Assembly (NCBI RefSeq): GCF_963668165.1 | Contig: NZ_OY764209.1 | Span: forward strand, 868,001 to 932,000 | Length of the DNA stretch: 64,000 bases | Direction: 5' to 3' | Origin: Marispirochaeta sp. | Lineage (GTDB): Bacteria; Spirochaetota; Spirochaetia; JC444; Marispirochaetaceae | Shown here: positions 15,884 through 25,219 of the stretch, one piece after another | Numbering within the stretch: the first letter of the stretch is position 1 | Layout: each line of letters begins with the position of its first letter | Translations under genes and position numbers: made by a program | The notes under the pieces: generated by a model | What the model was told of the DNA's origin: nothing | The model's input: only the letters and a program-made list of their open reading frames with translations | The model's database searches: none

Positions 15884-17872
15884 TCAGGCTTTACTGCCGG
15901 TTCGCTTTTTCGAAGCGGCTTTTTTAGATTGTAGCCCGCTTTTTCCGTTACCGCCAGTAGTCAGACGGACGAATTTCGCACTCCTGACCTCTTTAGCTGC
16001 CAAGCGCACCCCCCCGGCTTTAACTCCTTTAACCGCAAAATCTTCCAGGGGAAAGGTCTCCTCAAGGATCTTCAAGCGGGGTTTTTTCTTGTAGTTAACC
16101 TGAGCTCCCACCTTCTCGGATTGGGTGGTCAGCTTTATACCCAGGGCATCTTCGGGAACAAGGGTATACCCCTTGTTCAGAATGTACTGTTCTATCTTGC
16201 AGCGTTTGATAAAAGCGTAGCGGGTAGACTTATCCACATACAGAACAGTGAAAACGAGTTTGGCAAGACGCTCTTTTTCCGCAAGGACACAGCAGAGCAT
16301 GCCGGTGTCTACAAAAAGCCGTTCCGGAACATCTATCACGGAATAGGCGCCGTTCCTGCGTATTACCAGGATTCTGTCGTAGGGAGAAACCTGAAACATA
16401 ACCTTACCGGTTTTAATACTATGACCAAGGTACCCGGTATCTGGATCATACCGCAGGTCCAGATCCCTCTGGGCCGCCTCCCTGACATCTACCTTTTCAA
16501 AGGATTTTATCGTCGAAAGCCGGGGATAGGCGGCACCATGGACTTCGATAAGGTTGTCCAGAAAACCAAGGGCATAGCCGGTAAGGTCTTTAAGATGGGC
16601 CCGCACCTCTTTTAGCCGGGCTTCCAGTTCCTGGAGTTCCCGCCGGGCCTTTTCTATATCGTAAAGAGAGATGCGGCGGATTGGAATCTTCAGAAGCCGT
16701 TCAACGTCCTCGTCTGTGACCTCCCGGCGGATCTCGTCCTGAAAGGGTTCCAGTCCCGTGTGGACAGCCTTCATGACACCGCTCTGGGTCTTTTTATCCT
16801 CGATACTCTTATAGATCCGCTCTTCAATAAAGATACGCTCCAGGGTCCGGGCGTGAATTTTGTCCTTGAGTCTCCCCTCATCTATCTTGAGCTCCGCTTT
16901 CAGCACCTTGACCATGAAACCGGCATGGAACTTAATAATCTCGGAAATCGGTATCAGAACCGGTTTGTTGTCGATTATAACCAGGGAGTTTACGGAGATT
17001 GAGGTTTCGCAATCGGTAAAAGCATAAAGGGCATCCAGGACCTCATCGGTATGGACTCCCCGAGCCAGCTTTATCTCGATCTCCACGTTTTCCGCGGTGT
17101 AATCGCTGATACTGCCGATTTTGAGCTTACCCTTGCGGGCAGCATTCTCCACCGAGGCGATCAGTGTATCCGAGGTCGTCCCGAAAGGCAGTTCCCGCAC
17201 AACAATGCGCTTGGGATCAGAGGTATCCAGTTTTGCCCTGACCAGCACCTTCCCCATACCATCCTGATAATCGGTTACATCGATAATACCGCCGGTGGGG
17301 AAATCGGGATAAAGGGTCTTTTTTTCTCCTTTCAGGGCCGCCTTAAGCGCCTCCAGAACCTCGACAAAGTTATGGGGCAGAATCTTGGTGGACATGCCGA
17401 CAGCGATTCCCTCAGTACCCTGAATCAGCACCACCGGTATCTTGGCAGGGAATATCAGCGGTTCCCGGTTCCGGCCGTCGTAGGAGTCGTCGTACTCGGT
17501 TATTTCCGGAAAATAGAGAACCTTTTTAGCCAGGGGCAAAAGACGACACTCGATATAGCGGGCAGCCGAGGCGGGGTCGCCGGTATATATATTACCAAAG
17601 TTCCCCTGCTTTTCGATAAACAGGTCCTTGTTCGCCAGCACCACCAGTGCAGAGTAGATGGAAGCGTCCCCGTGGGGATGATACTTCATGCAATGGCCGA
17701 CAACATTGGCTACTTTGTGAAACTTGCCGTCGTCCATTTCAAACAGGGAATGGAGAATCCGGCGCTGTACCGGTTTTAAACCGTCCTCGATATTGGGAAT
17801 GGCCCGGTCCTTGATAACGTAGGAGGCGTACTCCATAAAGTTGCTGTCGAAGAGTTTCTGCACGTAGGCCAT
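15884..17872 (-). CDS. parC: DNA topoisomerase IV subunit A
   Basis: A 662-aa type IIA topoisomerase breakage-reunion subunit. The catalytic tyrosine is Y106 in ASAARYIECR; the quinolone-pocket segment HPHGDASIY is at 66-74, and the N-terminal ASYVIKDRAIPNIEDGLKPVQRR is canonical. The C-terminal domain is much shorter than in GyrA and lacks a GyrA box, so ParC is the better call. The C-terminus ends in a Lys/Ser/Ala-rich tail (SKKAASKKRTGSKA). It starts one base into the parE stop (TAATG), so the two subunits are coupled and made in ratio. Together they decatenate replicated chromosomes. Confidence 0.92.
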   Translation of the reverse strand: MAYVQKLFDSNFMEYASYVIKDRAIPNIEDGLKPVQRRILHSLFEMDDGKFHKVANVVGHCMKYHPHGDASIYSALVVLANKDLFIEKQGNFGNIYTGDPASAARYIECRLLPLAKKVLYFPEITEYDDSYDGRNREPLIFPAKIPVVLIQGTEGIAVGMSTKILPHNFVEVLEALKAALKGEKKTLYPDFPTGGIIDVTDYQDGMGKVLVRAKLDTSDPKRIVVRELPFGTTSDTLIASVENAARKGKLKIGSISDYTAENVEIEIKLARGVHTDEVLDALYAFTDCETSISVNSLVIIDNKPVLIPISEIIKFHAGFMVKVLKAELKIDEGRLKDKIHARTLERIFIEERIYKSIEDKKTQSGVMKAVHTGLEPFQDEIRREVTDEDVERLLKIPIRRISLYDIEKARRELQELEARLKEVRAHLKDLTGYALGFLDNLIEVHGAAYPRLSTIKSFEKVDVREAAQRDLDLRYDPDTGYLGHSIKTGKVMFQVSPYDRILVIRRNGAYSVIDVPERLFVDTGMLCCVLAEKERLAKLVFTVLYVDKSTRYAFIKRCKIEQYILNKGYTLVPEDALGIKLTTQSEKVGAQVNYKKKPRLKILEETFPLEDFAVKGVKAGGVRLAAKEVRSAKFVRLTTGGNGKSGLQSKKAASKKRTGSKA

Positions 17873-19683
17873 TAAATCAGGTTCTCCATAATGTAATCCC
17901 GGCGTTCCGGGGTATTCTTGCCCATAAAAAAGCCCAGAGTGTGACTGATGTTCTTTAGCGATTTTATGTTGACCTTCACCAGCCGTATGTCAGGCCCTAT
18001 AAACTGCCCGAACTCCTTGGGGGAGATCTCTCCCAGTCCCTTGAAGCGGGTGACCTCCGGGGAGCTGATCTGCCGAAGGGCTTCTTCTTTCTCCTTGGGA
18101 GAATAGCAGTAGCGGGTCTCCTTCTTGTTCCGCACCCGGAACAGAGGAGTTTCCAGAATATAGACCCGCTCGGAGACTACAAGCTCCTCAAAAAAGGTCA
18201 GAAAAAAGGTCAGGAGCAGATTACGGATATGAAAGCCGTCGTGGTCTGCGTCGGTGGCGATTACCACCCGGCCGTAGCGCAGCCCCTCGATTCCGTTTTC
18301 TATTCCTAAGGCCATCATCAGGTTGTAGAGCTCTTCGTTCTTGTAGATATCCGCCCTTTTGCGGGAGTACATGTTCTGGCACTTACCCCGAATGGAAAAA
18401 ATGGCCTGGGTGTAGGGGTCCCGGCTGGAGACCATGGAGCCCGAGGCAGAGGCACCTTCGGTAATAAACATGGTCGAATCGTCGCCTTTTTTCTCTCCCA
18501 GATGGTACTTGCAGTCTTTAAGGTTCGGAATCTTGAGGGCGATCCTTCTTGCCGCCTCTTTAGCCTCTTTTTTAACCGCGTTCAGTTCCTTGCGCAGCTT
18601 TTCGTTGGAGACAATCTTGTCTTCCAGGCGCTTGGACGCTGTATTGTTCTTATGCAGGAAATCCACTACCCCGGATTTGACCTCTCCGACAATCCAGCCC
18701 CGGATCTCCGTATTGCCCAGCTTATTCTTGGTCTGGCTTTCGAAGATAGGATTGGTCAGTTTGACCGCGATGGCCCCGGCAATGCCGTCCCGGACATCCA
18801 CGCCGGAGTAGTTCTTCTTGTAGAACTCGTTGACCCCTTTTAAAATGCCCTCCCGAAAGGCACTCTGATGGGTCCCTCCGTCGGAGGCAAACTGCCCGTT
18901 TACAAAGGAAAAGTAGGTCTCACCGTAGTTCTGGGTATGGGTAAAGGCAAACTCGATCCGGTCTCCCTTGCAATAGGCCTCGTCGTAGATCCGTTCTTCT
19001 CCCACCTCTGAGCTGAGCAGGTCCTTAAGACCATTGGCGGAGTAGAACTTCTGCCCATTCAGAACAAGGGTTAGCCCTGAGTTCAGGCAGGCGTAGTTCC
19101 AGAAACGCTGCTCAATATACTCCGGATTAAAGCTGTACTCTCCAAAGATTTCGGCATCGGGCACAAACTCAACCAGGGTACCGTTCTTCTCTTTACTTTT
19201 TCCCTCTTTGCTGTTCAGCATCGAACCCCGGGAGAATGAAGCCTGAAAGTATTTACCGTCACGAAAGCTGGTTACAATAAAGCTGGAAGAGAGGGCGTTG
19301 ACAGCTTTGGTTCCAACCCCGTTCAATCCCACGGAAAACTGGAAGACCTCGTCGTTATACTTTGCCCCGGTATTGATGACCGACACACAATCAATGACCT
19401 TTCCCAGAGGAATACCCCGGCCGTAATCGCGGATCGTTACCGAATTTTTTCTGAGTGACATTTCTACGCGGCTGCCGTGCCCCATGATGTACTCGTCAAT
19501 GGCATTGTCTACAACCTCTTTAATAAGGATGTAGATCCCGTCGTCCATATTGGAACCGTCCCCCAGCCGACCAATATACATACCTGTCCGGAGGCGGATG
19601 TGCTCCAGGGAACTGAGGGTTTTTATCTTGCTTTCGTCGTAGACTGCCTGCTTCTTCTCTGCCTGTACTGCCTGTTTTGCCAT
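17872..19683 (-). CDS. parE: DNA topoisomerase IV subunit B
   Basis: A 603-aa GHKL ATPase subunit of topoisomerase IV. Visible motifs: N box EVVDNAIDEY with E56 and N60, G1 box DYGRGIP at 86-92, the GVGTKAVNALS ATP-lid region, and the TOPRIM metal site with ITEGASASGS (near 407) and DADHDG (near 478). The length matches ParE and lacks the GyrB insertion typical of some proteobacteria. It is the first gene of parE-parC-13869. Its promoter at 19724-19752 lies just before the GCAGAG repeat region. Confidence 0.92.
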   Translation of the reverse strand: MAKQAVQAEKKQAVYDESKIKTLSSLEHIRLRTGMYIGRLGDGSNMDDGIYILIKEVVDNAIDEYIMGHGSRVEMSLRKNSVTIRDYGRGIPLGKVIDCVSVINTGAKYNDEVFQFSVGLNGVGTKAVNALSSSFIVTSFRDGKYFQASFSRGSMLNSKEGKSKEKNGTLVEFVPDAEIFGEYSFNPEYIEQRFWNYACLNSGLTLVLNGQKFYSANGLKDLLSSEVGEERIYDEAYCKGDRIEFAFTHTQNYGETYFSFVNGQFASDGGTHQSAFREGILKGVNEFYKKNYSGVDVRDGIAGAIAVKLTNPIFESQTKNKLGNTEIRGWIVGEVKSGVVDFLHKNNTASKRLEDKIVSNEKLRKELNAVKKEAKEAARRIALKIPNLKDCKYHLGEKKGDDSTMFITEGASASGSMVSSRDPYTQAIFSIRGKCQNMYSRKRADIYKNEELYNLMMALGIENGIEGLRYGRVVIATDADHDGFHIRNLLLTFFLTFFEELVVSERVYILETPLFRVRNKKETRYCYSPKEKEEALRQISSPEVTRFKGLGEISPKEFGQFIGPDIRLVKVNIKSLKNISHTLGFFMGKNTPERRDYIMENLI

Positions 19684-19723
19684 GTGGGTCCGTAAAACTC
19701 GTTTATCTGCTTGAATTTAGACC

Positions 19724-19752
19724 ATAGTATCAGAAAAAAACAACTACATCAA
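19724..19752 (-). promoter_or_regulatory. Promoter of parE-parC
   Basis: On the minus strand TTGATG (19752-19747), 17-bp spacer containing a T run, TACTAT (19729-19724), about 40 nt before the parE ATG at 19683. Confidence 0.55.
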
Positions 19753-19760
19753 ATGGGAAA

Positions 19761-20135
19761 TTCGCAGAGGGGGAGAGAGACCACGCAGAGGCCGCCGAGG
19801 ACGCAGAGAGGAGGGCGCAGAGTTTACACGGTCCTGGCAAGAAATCTTATACCCAGCCCTCTCCCTCCCATTCCTCTGCGTACTCTGCACGGTATCTTCC
19901 TCTGACTATTTCACCTGTCCACCTGAAGAGCCCCAAGACAGTTCGCAGCATTCAGCATCTCTAACCTGTCCCACAGAAACACTCGCAAAGGACGCTGAAG
20001 AACACAGAAAAGAGGACGCAGAGTAGTCACTGCGGGTAGATTCAAGCTTTTAATCCCAGCTTCCCATCTAAGCCCTCTGCATACTCTGCGCAGTTCATTT
20101 TCTAACTATTACACCCGTCCACTCGAAGAACACAC
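19761..20135. repeat. Two tandem diverged copies of a GCAGAG-rich intergenic repeat
   Basis: The 540-bp gap between parE and tkt holds no gene. It contains two direct copies of a repeat of roughly 200 bp (from about 19761 and from about 19983). Each begins with a GCAGAG-rich block (GGACGCAGAG occurs in both) and later has CTCTGCnTACTCTGC followed by a CTnACTATT..CACCnGTCCAC tail. Because the start is rich in GCAGAG and the later part in CTCTGC, each copy could fold into an imperfect hairpin. The same family recurs at 25220 and 28781. Confidence 0.7.
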
Positions 20136-20225
20136 TTCATTTCTCATCGCAAATAAAAAACCCCAGGCAGGAACTCAGACATCCCCGCCCACGGCCATAC
20201 ATAAATGCAACGAAACGATTTTCCC

Positions 20226-22187
20226 CTATAGCATCTTCGCCAGGTTCTCCGGAACAAAGCCGAAGTGCTTTTCCACATCCCCGGCAGGACCAGACTCGCC
20301 AAAGGAGCGCATGCAGAGCACATGATCCGCGTCGGTGGCGATTCCTTCCCAGCCGTTGACGATTCCTGTCTCGGCCACGACGGTCTTTACCCCTTCGGGC
20401 AGTATGGTCGTACGGAAAGCCGCGTCCTGCTGTAAAAAGATCTCCCGGGAGGGCATGGAGACGATCCGCACCTTTTTGCCGGATATCTCCGCTGCCTTCA
20501 GTGCCAGGTTCACCTCGGAACCGGTGGCTACAAGCACCACATCGGGCTTGCCGTCCACGTCCTTGACGATATAGGCACCCTTACGCATGTTCTTCTGCCA
20601 GGCCTTGTCCGCCTTTTCGTAGACACTGAGGTTCTGACGGGTCAGAGCCAGAGCCACAGGACCGTCGATCTTCTCCAGAGCGATCTGCCATGCAACATTT
20701 GTCTCTTCGCCATCTCCGGGACGCAGCACCGTCATGCCGGGGATAATCCTTAAGGATTCAAGATGCTCCACCGGCTGGTGTGTCGGTCCGTCCTCGCCGA
20801 CATAAATCGAGTCGTGAGTATAGACATAGGTAACCGGCAGCTTCATAAGGTTTGCCAGTCGTACCGGGGGCCGCATATAGTCGGCAAAGACCAGGAAGGT
20901 AGCGCAGAAGGTGCGCAGTCCACCGTGAAGGGCAATACCGTTGGCAATGCCCCCCATTGCGTGTTCACGGACACCGAAGCGCAGGGTTCTGCCGGCACGG
21001 TTGTCGCGGCTGTAATCTCCCTGCCCGAGGCCGGTCTTATTCGACGGCTCAAGGTCCGCAGAACCTCCCACAAAATTCCCCAGGGCTGCGGCAATCGCCT
21101 TCAGGGCCGAACCGGAGGCGCTGCGGGTCGCTTCGGAATCCCCCACCTTGTACTCGGGCCATTTAATACCTGAAAGGTCCGGGGTTTCGGACATCCACTG
21201 GTCCCACGCTTTTTTCAGCTCCGGATTCGCCTTGGCCCAGGCGTCAAAAGCAGCCTGCCACTTGTCCTGAGCAGCCTGAAAATCGGTTTTCTTTCCCTTG
21301 AAATAGTCAAGTGCCTTGGGATCAATGTAAAAATCAGTGTCCTCGGGGATCCCCAGATTTTTGCGGGTGGCCGTGATCTCGTCATTCCCCAGAGGCGCGC
21401 CGTGAACATCATGGCTGCCTGCTTTATTTGGAGAGCCCATACCGATCACCGACTTCAGGATTATCATACTTGGCTTTCCGCCCTCCGCCCTGGCCTTGTC
21501 GATCAGCCCGGCCATGCCTTCAAAATCGTACATGTCCCCTTCCAGTACCTGCCAGTTGTAGGCACGGTAACGGTCGGCGACACTCTCGGTAAAGGTAATG
21601 TCGGTGTTGCCCTCGATGCTGATCTTGTTAGAGTCGTAAAAGACGATCAGCTTACCCAGCCCCAGATGCCCGGCAAGAGAAGCCGCCTCGGAGGTAATCC
21701 CTTCCATCATGCAACCGTCACCGGACAGGGCGTAGGTGTAGTGGTCCACCACTTTGTGTTCCGGGGTATTGAACTTCGCCTCCAGCATGGACTCGGCAAT
21801 GGCCATGCCCACGGCGTTGGAGAATCCCGCACCCAGAGGCCCGGTGGTGGTCTCAACCCCGTCGGTCCAGCCGTATTCAGGATGTCCGGGGGTTTTGGAA
21901 CCCAGCTGTCGGAATTTCTTCAGCTCCTCCAGGCCCAGCTTGTAACCCGACAGATGCAGCAGACTGTACAGAAACATCGAGCCGTGGCCCGCGGACAAAA
22001 CAAAGCGGTCCCGGTCAATCCACCCGGAATCAGCAGGATTGTGCTTTAAAACCTCGCCGTATAGAAGTGCCCCAAGCTCCGCGCAGCCCATGGGAAGCCC
22101 CGGATGCCCGGAGTTCGCCTTCTGGACGCCGTCCATTGACAAGGCGCGCACGCTTAAAGCAACGGCCTTTAAGGAATCAATATGCAT
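20226..22187 (-). CDS. tkt: Transketolase
   Basis: A 653-aa thiamine-diphosphate enzyme that moves two-carbon ketol units in the non-oxidative pentose phosphate pathway, in the cytoplasm. Visible: the N-terminal KANSGHPGLPMG, the ThDP/Mg motif GDGCMMEGITSEA, GPLGAGFSNAVGMA, the second-domain GVREHAMGGIANG with the catalytic Glu, and DSIYVGEDGPTHQPVEHL. Full length. The start at 22187 is set by GGAGGT 7 nt upstream; an in-frame upstream start would be inside the leader. It is divergent from thioredoxin and has a promoter at 22226-22254. No clear terminator was found downstream, only a T-rich stretch near 20150. Confidence 0.96.
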   Translation of the reverse strand: MHIDSLKAVALSVRALSMDGVQKANSGHPGLPMGCAELGALLYGEVLKHNPADSGWIDRDRFVLSAGHGSMFLYSLLHLSGYKLGLEELKKFRQLGSKTPGHPEYGWTDGVETTTGPLGAGFSNAVGMAIAESMLEAKFNTPEHKVVDHYTYALSGDGCMMEGITSEAASLAGHLGLGKLIVFYDSNKISIEGNTDITFTESVADRYRAYNWQVLEGDMYDFEGMAGLIDKARAEGGKPSMIILKSVIGMGSPNKAGSHDVHGAPLGNDEITATRKNLGIPEDTDFYIDPKALDYFKGKKTDFQAAQDKWQAAFDAWAKANPELKKAWDQWMSETPDLSGIKWPEYKVGDSEATRSASGSALKAIAAALGNFVGGSADLEPSNKTGLGQGDYSRDNRAGRTLRFGVREHAMGGIANGIALHGGLRTFCATFLVFADYMRPPVRLANLMKLPVTYVYTHDSIYVGEDGPTHQPVEHLESLRIIPGMTVLRPGDGEETNVAWQIALEKIDGPVALALTRQNLSVYEKADKAWQKNMRKGAYIVKDVDGKPDVVLVATGSEVNLALKAAEISGKKVRIVSMPSREIFLQQDAAFRTTILPEGVKTVVAETGIVNGWEGIATDADHVLCMRSFGESGPAGDVEKHFGFVPENLAKML

Positions 22188-22225
22188 AAAAGTACCTCCG
22201 AAATTTTGAATATTCAGCATATATT

Positions 22226-22254
22226 GTTATACTCTAAATGAACGAAGAGTTGAA
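22226..22254 (-). promoter_or_regulatory. Promoter of tkt
   Basis: On the minus strand TTCAAC (22254-22249), 17-bp spacer, TATAAC (22231-22226). The start codon is about 38 nt downstream with GGAGGT before it. Confidence 0.6.
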
Positions 22255-22285
22255 GGCCCGTCTTACAATCCCACATATACATTTT

Positions 22286-22327
22286 AATACATTAGGTATT
22301 GACTTATTTGTATATAGTGATTATTAT
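22286..22327 (+). promoter_or_regulatory. Promoter of trxA with an overlapping inverted repeat
   Basis: TTGACT (22299-22304), 17-bp spacer, TATTAT (22322-22327). An inverted repeat AATAC-N5-GTATT (22286-22300) overlaps the upstream edge of the -35 box and could be a regulator site. The regulator is unknown. Confidence 0.6.
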
Positions 22328-22358
22328 ATATTAGATAGCATTACCAAGGAGAGTTACA

Positions 22359-22715
22359 ATGCCTGTACAATTGACCAAAGAGACATTCCTCGAAAAGGTT
22401 TTTAATTATGAAGAAAACAAAGAATGGAAGTTTGAGGGCGACAAGCCTGCGATAATCGACTTCTACGCCGACTGGTGCGGTCCCTGCAAAATGGTTGCCC
22501 CCATCATGGAAGAGCTTGCCCAGGAGTACGACGGAAAAATCGACGTCTACAAAATCAACACCGACGAGCAGCAGGAGCTGGCCGGGGCCTTCGGCATTCA
22601 GAGCATCCCCAGCATCCTTTTCATTCCTCTGGATGAACAGCCCCAGATGGCTGCCGGCGCGTTACCCAAAGAAACATTCCAGAAGGTTATCAGCGATGTT
22701 CTCAAAGTAGAATAG
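22359..22715 (+). CDS. trxA: Thioredoxin
   Basis: A 118-aa thioredoxin with the canonical active site WCGPC in DFYADWCGPCKMVAPIM and the cis-Pro loop QSIPSILF. It reduces cytoplasmic protein disulfides and feeds ribonucleotide reductase and peroxiredoxins. The N-terminus is about 15 residues longer than E. coli TrxA, and the C-terminal part has a small insertion (PLDEQPQMAAGALP). An AAGGAGAG site precedes the ATG. It is monocistronic between the promoter at 22299 and the terminator at 22733. Confidence 0.93.
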   Translation: MPVQLTKETFLEKVFNYEENKEWKFEGDKPAIIDFYADWCGPCKMVAPIMEELAQEYDGKIDVYKINTDEQQELAGAFGIQSIPSILFIPLDEQPQMAAGALPKETFQKVISDVLKVE

Positions 22716-22732
22716 GAGCTGTTTTTTATTCC

Positions 22733-22769
22733 GGCGCGGTTCCCGGCTCTCCGGGACTCCGCCCTTTTT
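22733..22769 (+). terminator. Probable terminator of trxA
   Basis: Nested hairpin with TCCCGG / CCGGGA inner stem and GGC..GCC outer pairing, followed by TTTTT. The distance to the U tract and the bulges make it weaker than the others. Confidence 0.5.
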
Positions 22770-22814
22770 AAGGGCGTCCCTCCAATCCGGCGCGTTCCTT
22801 ATCTTAAGTACCAC

Positions 22815-22843
22815 TTGAAATTATACAGTATCTATTCAATAAT
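22815..22843 (+). promoter_or_regulatory. Promoter of nfnAB
   Basis: TTGAAA (22815-22820), 17-bp spacer, AATAAT (22838-22843). Its presence shows that an in-frame TTG at 22815 cannot be the start of the coding region; the gene starts at 22878. Confidence 0.6.
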
Positions 22844-22877
22844 GGATTACCCAAATACGATTTCAAGGAACAATCCC

Positions 22878-23738
22878 ATGAAAAAGATCCTGGCCAAAGA
22901 GCAGCTGTCCGAGGAAGTCTTCCGGATGAAATTCGAAGCTTCCAATATCGCGCGGGAGCGCAAGGCGGGGCAGTTCGTTATTCTCCAGCTCGACTCGGAG
23001 TTCGGTGAGCGTATTCCTCTCACCATTGCCGATGCCGATCCCGAGGAGGGCAGCGTCACCATCATATTCCAGACCGTCGGACGCACCACTCATCTTCTGG
23101 CAGAACTCGAAGCAGGGGACCATATTGCAAATGTACTGGGGCCTCTGGGACACCCGACTCATATTGATACCTTCGGTACCGTCGTCTGTGTCGGCGGCGG
23201 TATCGGCGTTGCTCCCATGCATCCCATCGCCCAGGCTCTGAAAGAAGCGGGAAACACGGTAATCATCATCATGGGAGCCAGGACCAAAGAGCTCATCATC
23301 ATGGAAGAAGAGATGAAGAAAATAGCCGATGAGCTTATTATCTGTACCGACGACGGCAGCTACGGCCGCAAAGACCTGGTTACAGTCCCCTTAAAGGAGA
23401 TCTGCGAGCGGGTCCCCAAGCCCGACCTTGCAGTGGCCATCGGCCCCCCCATTATGATGAAATTCTGCGCTGAGACTACCCGGCCCTGCAACGTCCACAC
23501 CGTTGTCAGCCTTAACACGATTATGGTGGATGGTACTGGTATGTGCGGCGGTTGCCGGGTCACTGTCGGTGGCGAAACAAAGTTTGTCTGCGTCGACGGT
23601 CCCGAATTCGACGGTCACAAGGTTGACTTTGACAACATGATGCTGCGCCTGGGTTCCTACAAAGACCAGGAAGTCAGGGACCACGAACAGTGTCATCTGG
23701 AGCTGGAAATCAAAGAACGAGGACTGGAGAAGACATGA
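22878..23738 (+). CDS. nfnA: NADH-dependent ferredoxin:NADP+ oxidoreductase small subunit (NfnA / SudB-like)
   Basis: A 286-aa flavoprotein of the ferredoxin-NADP reductase superfamily, with FAD and NAD(P) domains and a C-terminal [2Fe-2S] site. Seen: the FAD-binding stretch GERIPLTIAD, the NAD-binding GGGIGVAPMHPIA, and the cysteine cluster DGTGMCGGCRV followed by KFVCVDGPEF. With NfnB it forms the soluble electron-bifurcating complex that couples reduced ferredoxin and NADH to NADP+ reduction; the same pair is often annotated as sulfide dehydrogenase or a glutamate-synthase-like protein. Start chosen at 22878 (AAGGAA upstream). The stop overlaps the nfnB start (ATGA). Confidence 0.85.
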   Translation: MKKILAKEQLSEEVFRMKFEASNIARERKAGQFVILQLDSEFGERIPLTIADADPEEGSVTIIFQTVGRTTHLLAELEAGDHIANVLGPLGHPTHIDTFGTVVCVGGGIGVAPMHPIAQALKEAGNTVIIIMGARTKELIIMEEEMKKIADELIICTDDGSYGRKDLVTVPLKEICERVPKPDLAVAIGPPIMMKFCAETTRPCNVHTVVSLNTIMVDGTGMCGGCRVTVGGETKFVCVDGPEFDGHKVDFDNMMLRLGSYKDQEVRDHEQCHLELEIKERGLEKT

Positions 23739-25219
23739 GCTATATACCCGCAGACAACCTGCACAAAGAGGCCGTAAAAGCTGTCAAGGAACTGGAAGGC
23801 AAGGAGCTTAAGCCGAAGGACCGGCTGGCCCTGCCCCGCCAGGAAATGCCCTCCCAGGACCCGGAAATCCGTAAAACAAACATGAACGAGGTGGCCCTGG
23901 GCTACTTTGAGGAGCAGGTCAAAATAGAGGCGGAGCGCTGCCTGCAGTGCAAGACCGCCCCCTGCATCTCCGGCTGTCCGGTACAGATCGATATTCCCGG
24001 TTTCATCAAAGCCGCCGCCGAGGGTGACTATGAGAAATCCCTCTCCATAATCAAGCGCACCAGCCTGCTGCCGGCTATCTGCGGCAGGGTCTGCCCCCAG
24101 GAGGTACAATGCCAGCTGCCCTGTACCGTGGGCAAGTCCTTAAAAGACGTTGACCTTGCAGTCTCCATAGGGCGGATCGAACGCTTTGTGGCCGACTGGG
24201 CGGATGAACACGGCAAGAAAACCATCCCGGAGGTAAAACCGGAAACCGGGAAAAAGGTCGCCGTAATCGGCTCGGGCCCCGCCTCCATAACCGTAGCCGC
24301 CGATGTACGCCGGGAGGGCCACGAGGTCCACATGTTCGAGGCTTTCCACAAACCCGGCGGAGTCATGGTTTACGGCATCCCCGAGTTCAGGCTCCCCAAA
24401 CGCATCGTCGCGGACGAGATCGAAGCCCTGCAGGAGATGGGCGTCAAACTTGAAACAAACTTTCTTGTGGGGCGCACCCGTAAATTACAGGATCTAATAG
24501 AACAAGACGGTTTTGACGCGGTCTTTATCGGCACCGGAGCAGGCCTTCCGAAATTCATGAACATTGAAGGCGAGAACCTGATCGGAGTCTTCTCCGCCAA
24601 CGAGTACCTGACCCGGGTTAACCTTATGCGGGCCTACGACAAGGAACGCTCGGCAACCCCGATCTACCAGGCACGAAAGGTCGCAGTGCTGGGTGGCGGG
24701 AATGTTGCCATGGACGCGGCCAGGAGCGCCATGCGCATGGGGGCCGATGAGGTCCATGTTCTCTACCGCCGGACCGAAAAGGAGATGCCCGCAAGGGTTG
24801 AGGAAGTCGCCCACGCCAAGGAAGAGGGGATCACCTTTCACTTCCTGCGGAGCCCAAAACGTATTCTGGAAGGCGAAAAGGCCCGGGTACGGGGTCTTGA
24901 GGTGGTTAAGTACGAACTTGGCGAACCCGACGATTCCGGCAGACAGCGTCCCGTGGAGATCAAAGGCTCCGAGTACGAGATGGAGTTCGACACGGTCATC
25001 GTGGCTATCGGGAACAACTCCAATCCGCTGATCGAAAGAACTACCCCGGGCCTTGAGACCAACAAGTGGGGCAACATTGTGGCCGATGAGAACGGAAAGA
25101 CCAGCATGGACCGGGTTTTTGCAGGAGGCGATATTGTGCTGGGGGCTGCTACGGTTATACTTGCCATGGGAGAAGGCCGGAAGGCCGCACAGAGTATTAA
25201 TGAGCTGCTGGAGAAGTAA
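23735..25219 (+). CDS. nfnB: NADH-dependent ferredoxin:NADP+ oxidoreductase large subunit (NfnB / GltD-like)
   Basis: A 494-aa flavoprotein resembling the small subunit of glutamate synthase. The N-terminal domain binds two [4Fe-4S] clusters: CLQCKTAPCISGCPV and AICGRVCPQEVQCQLPC. Then come an FAD site (VAVIGSGPASITVAADV), an NAD(P) site (VAVLGGGNVAMDAARSAM) and the C-terminal FAD motif VFAGGDIVLGAATVILAMGEG. The neighbour is the NfnA-type subunit and no gltB is present, so the bifurcating NfnAB complex is a better call than glutamate synthase. The ATG at 23735 overlaps the nfnA TGA, so translation is coupled. Confidence 0.87.
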   Translation: MSYIPADNLHKEAVKAVKELEGKELKPKDRLALPRQEMPSQDPEIRKTNMNEVALGYFEEQVKIEAERCLQCKTAPCISGCPVQIDIPGFIKAAAEGDYEKSLSIIKRTSLLPAICGRVCPQEVQCQLPCTVGKSLKDVDLAVSIGRIERFVADWADEHGKKTIPEVKPETGKKVAVIGSGPASITVAADVRREGHEVHMFEAFHKPGGVMVYGIPEFRLPKRIVADEIEALQEMGVKLETNFLVGRTRKLQDLIEQDGFDAVFIGTGAGLPKFMNIEGENLIGVFSANEYLTRVNLMRAYDKERSATPIYQARKVAVLGGGNVAMDAARSAMRMGADEVHVLYRRTEKEMPARVEEVAHAKEEGITFHFLRSPKRILEGEKARVRGLEVVKYELGEPDDSGRQRPVEIKGSEYEMEFDTVIVAIGNNSNPLIERTTPGLETNKWGNIVADENGKTSMDRVFAGGDIVLGAATVILAMGEGRKAAQSINELLEK

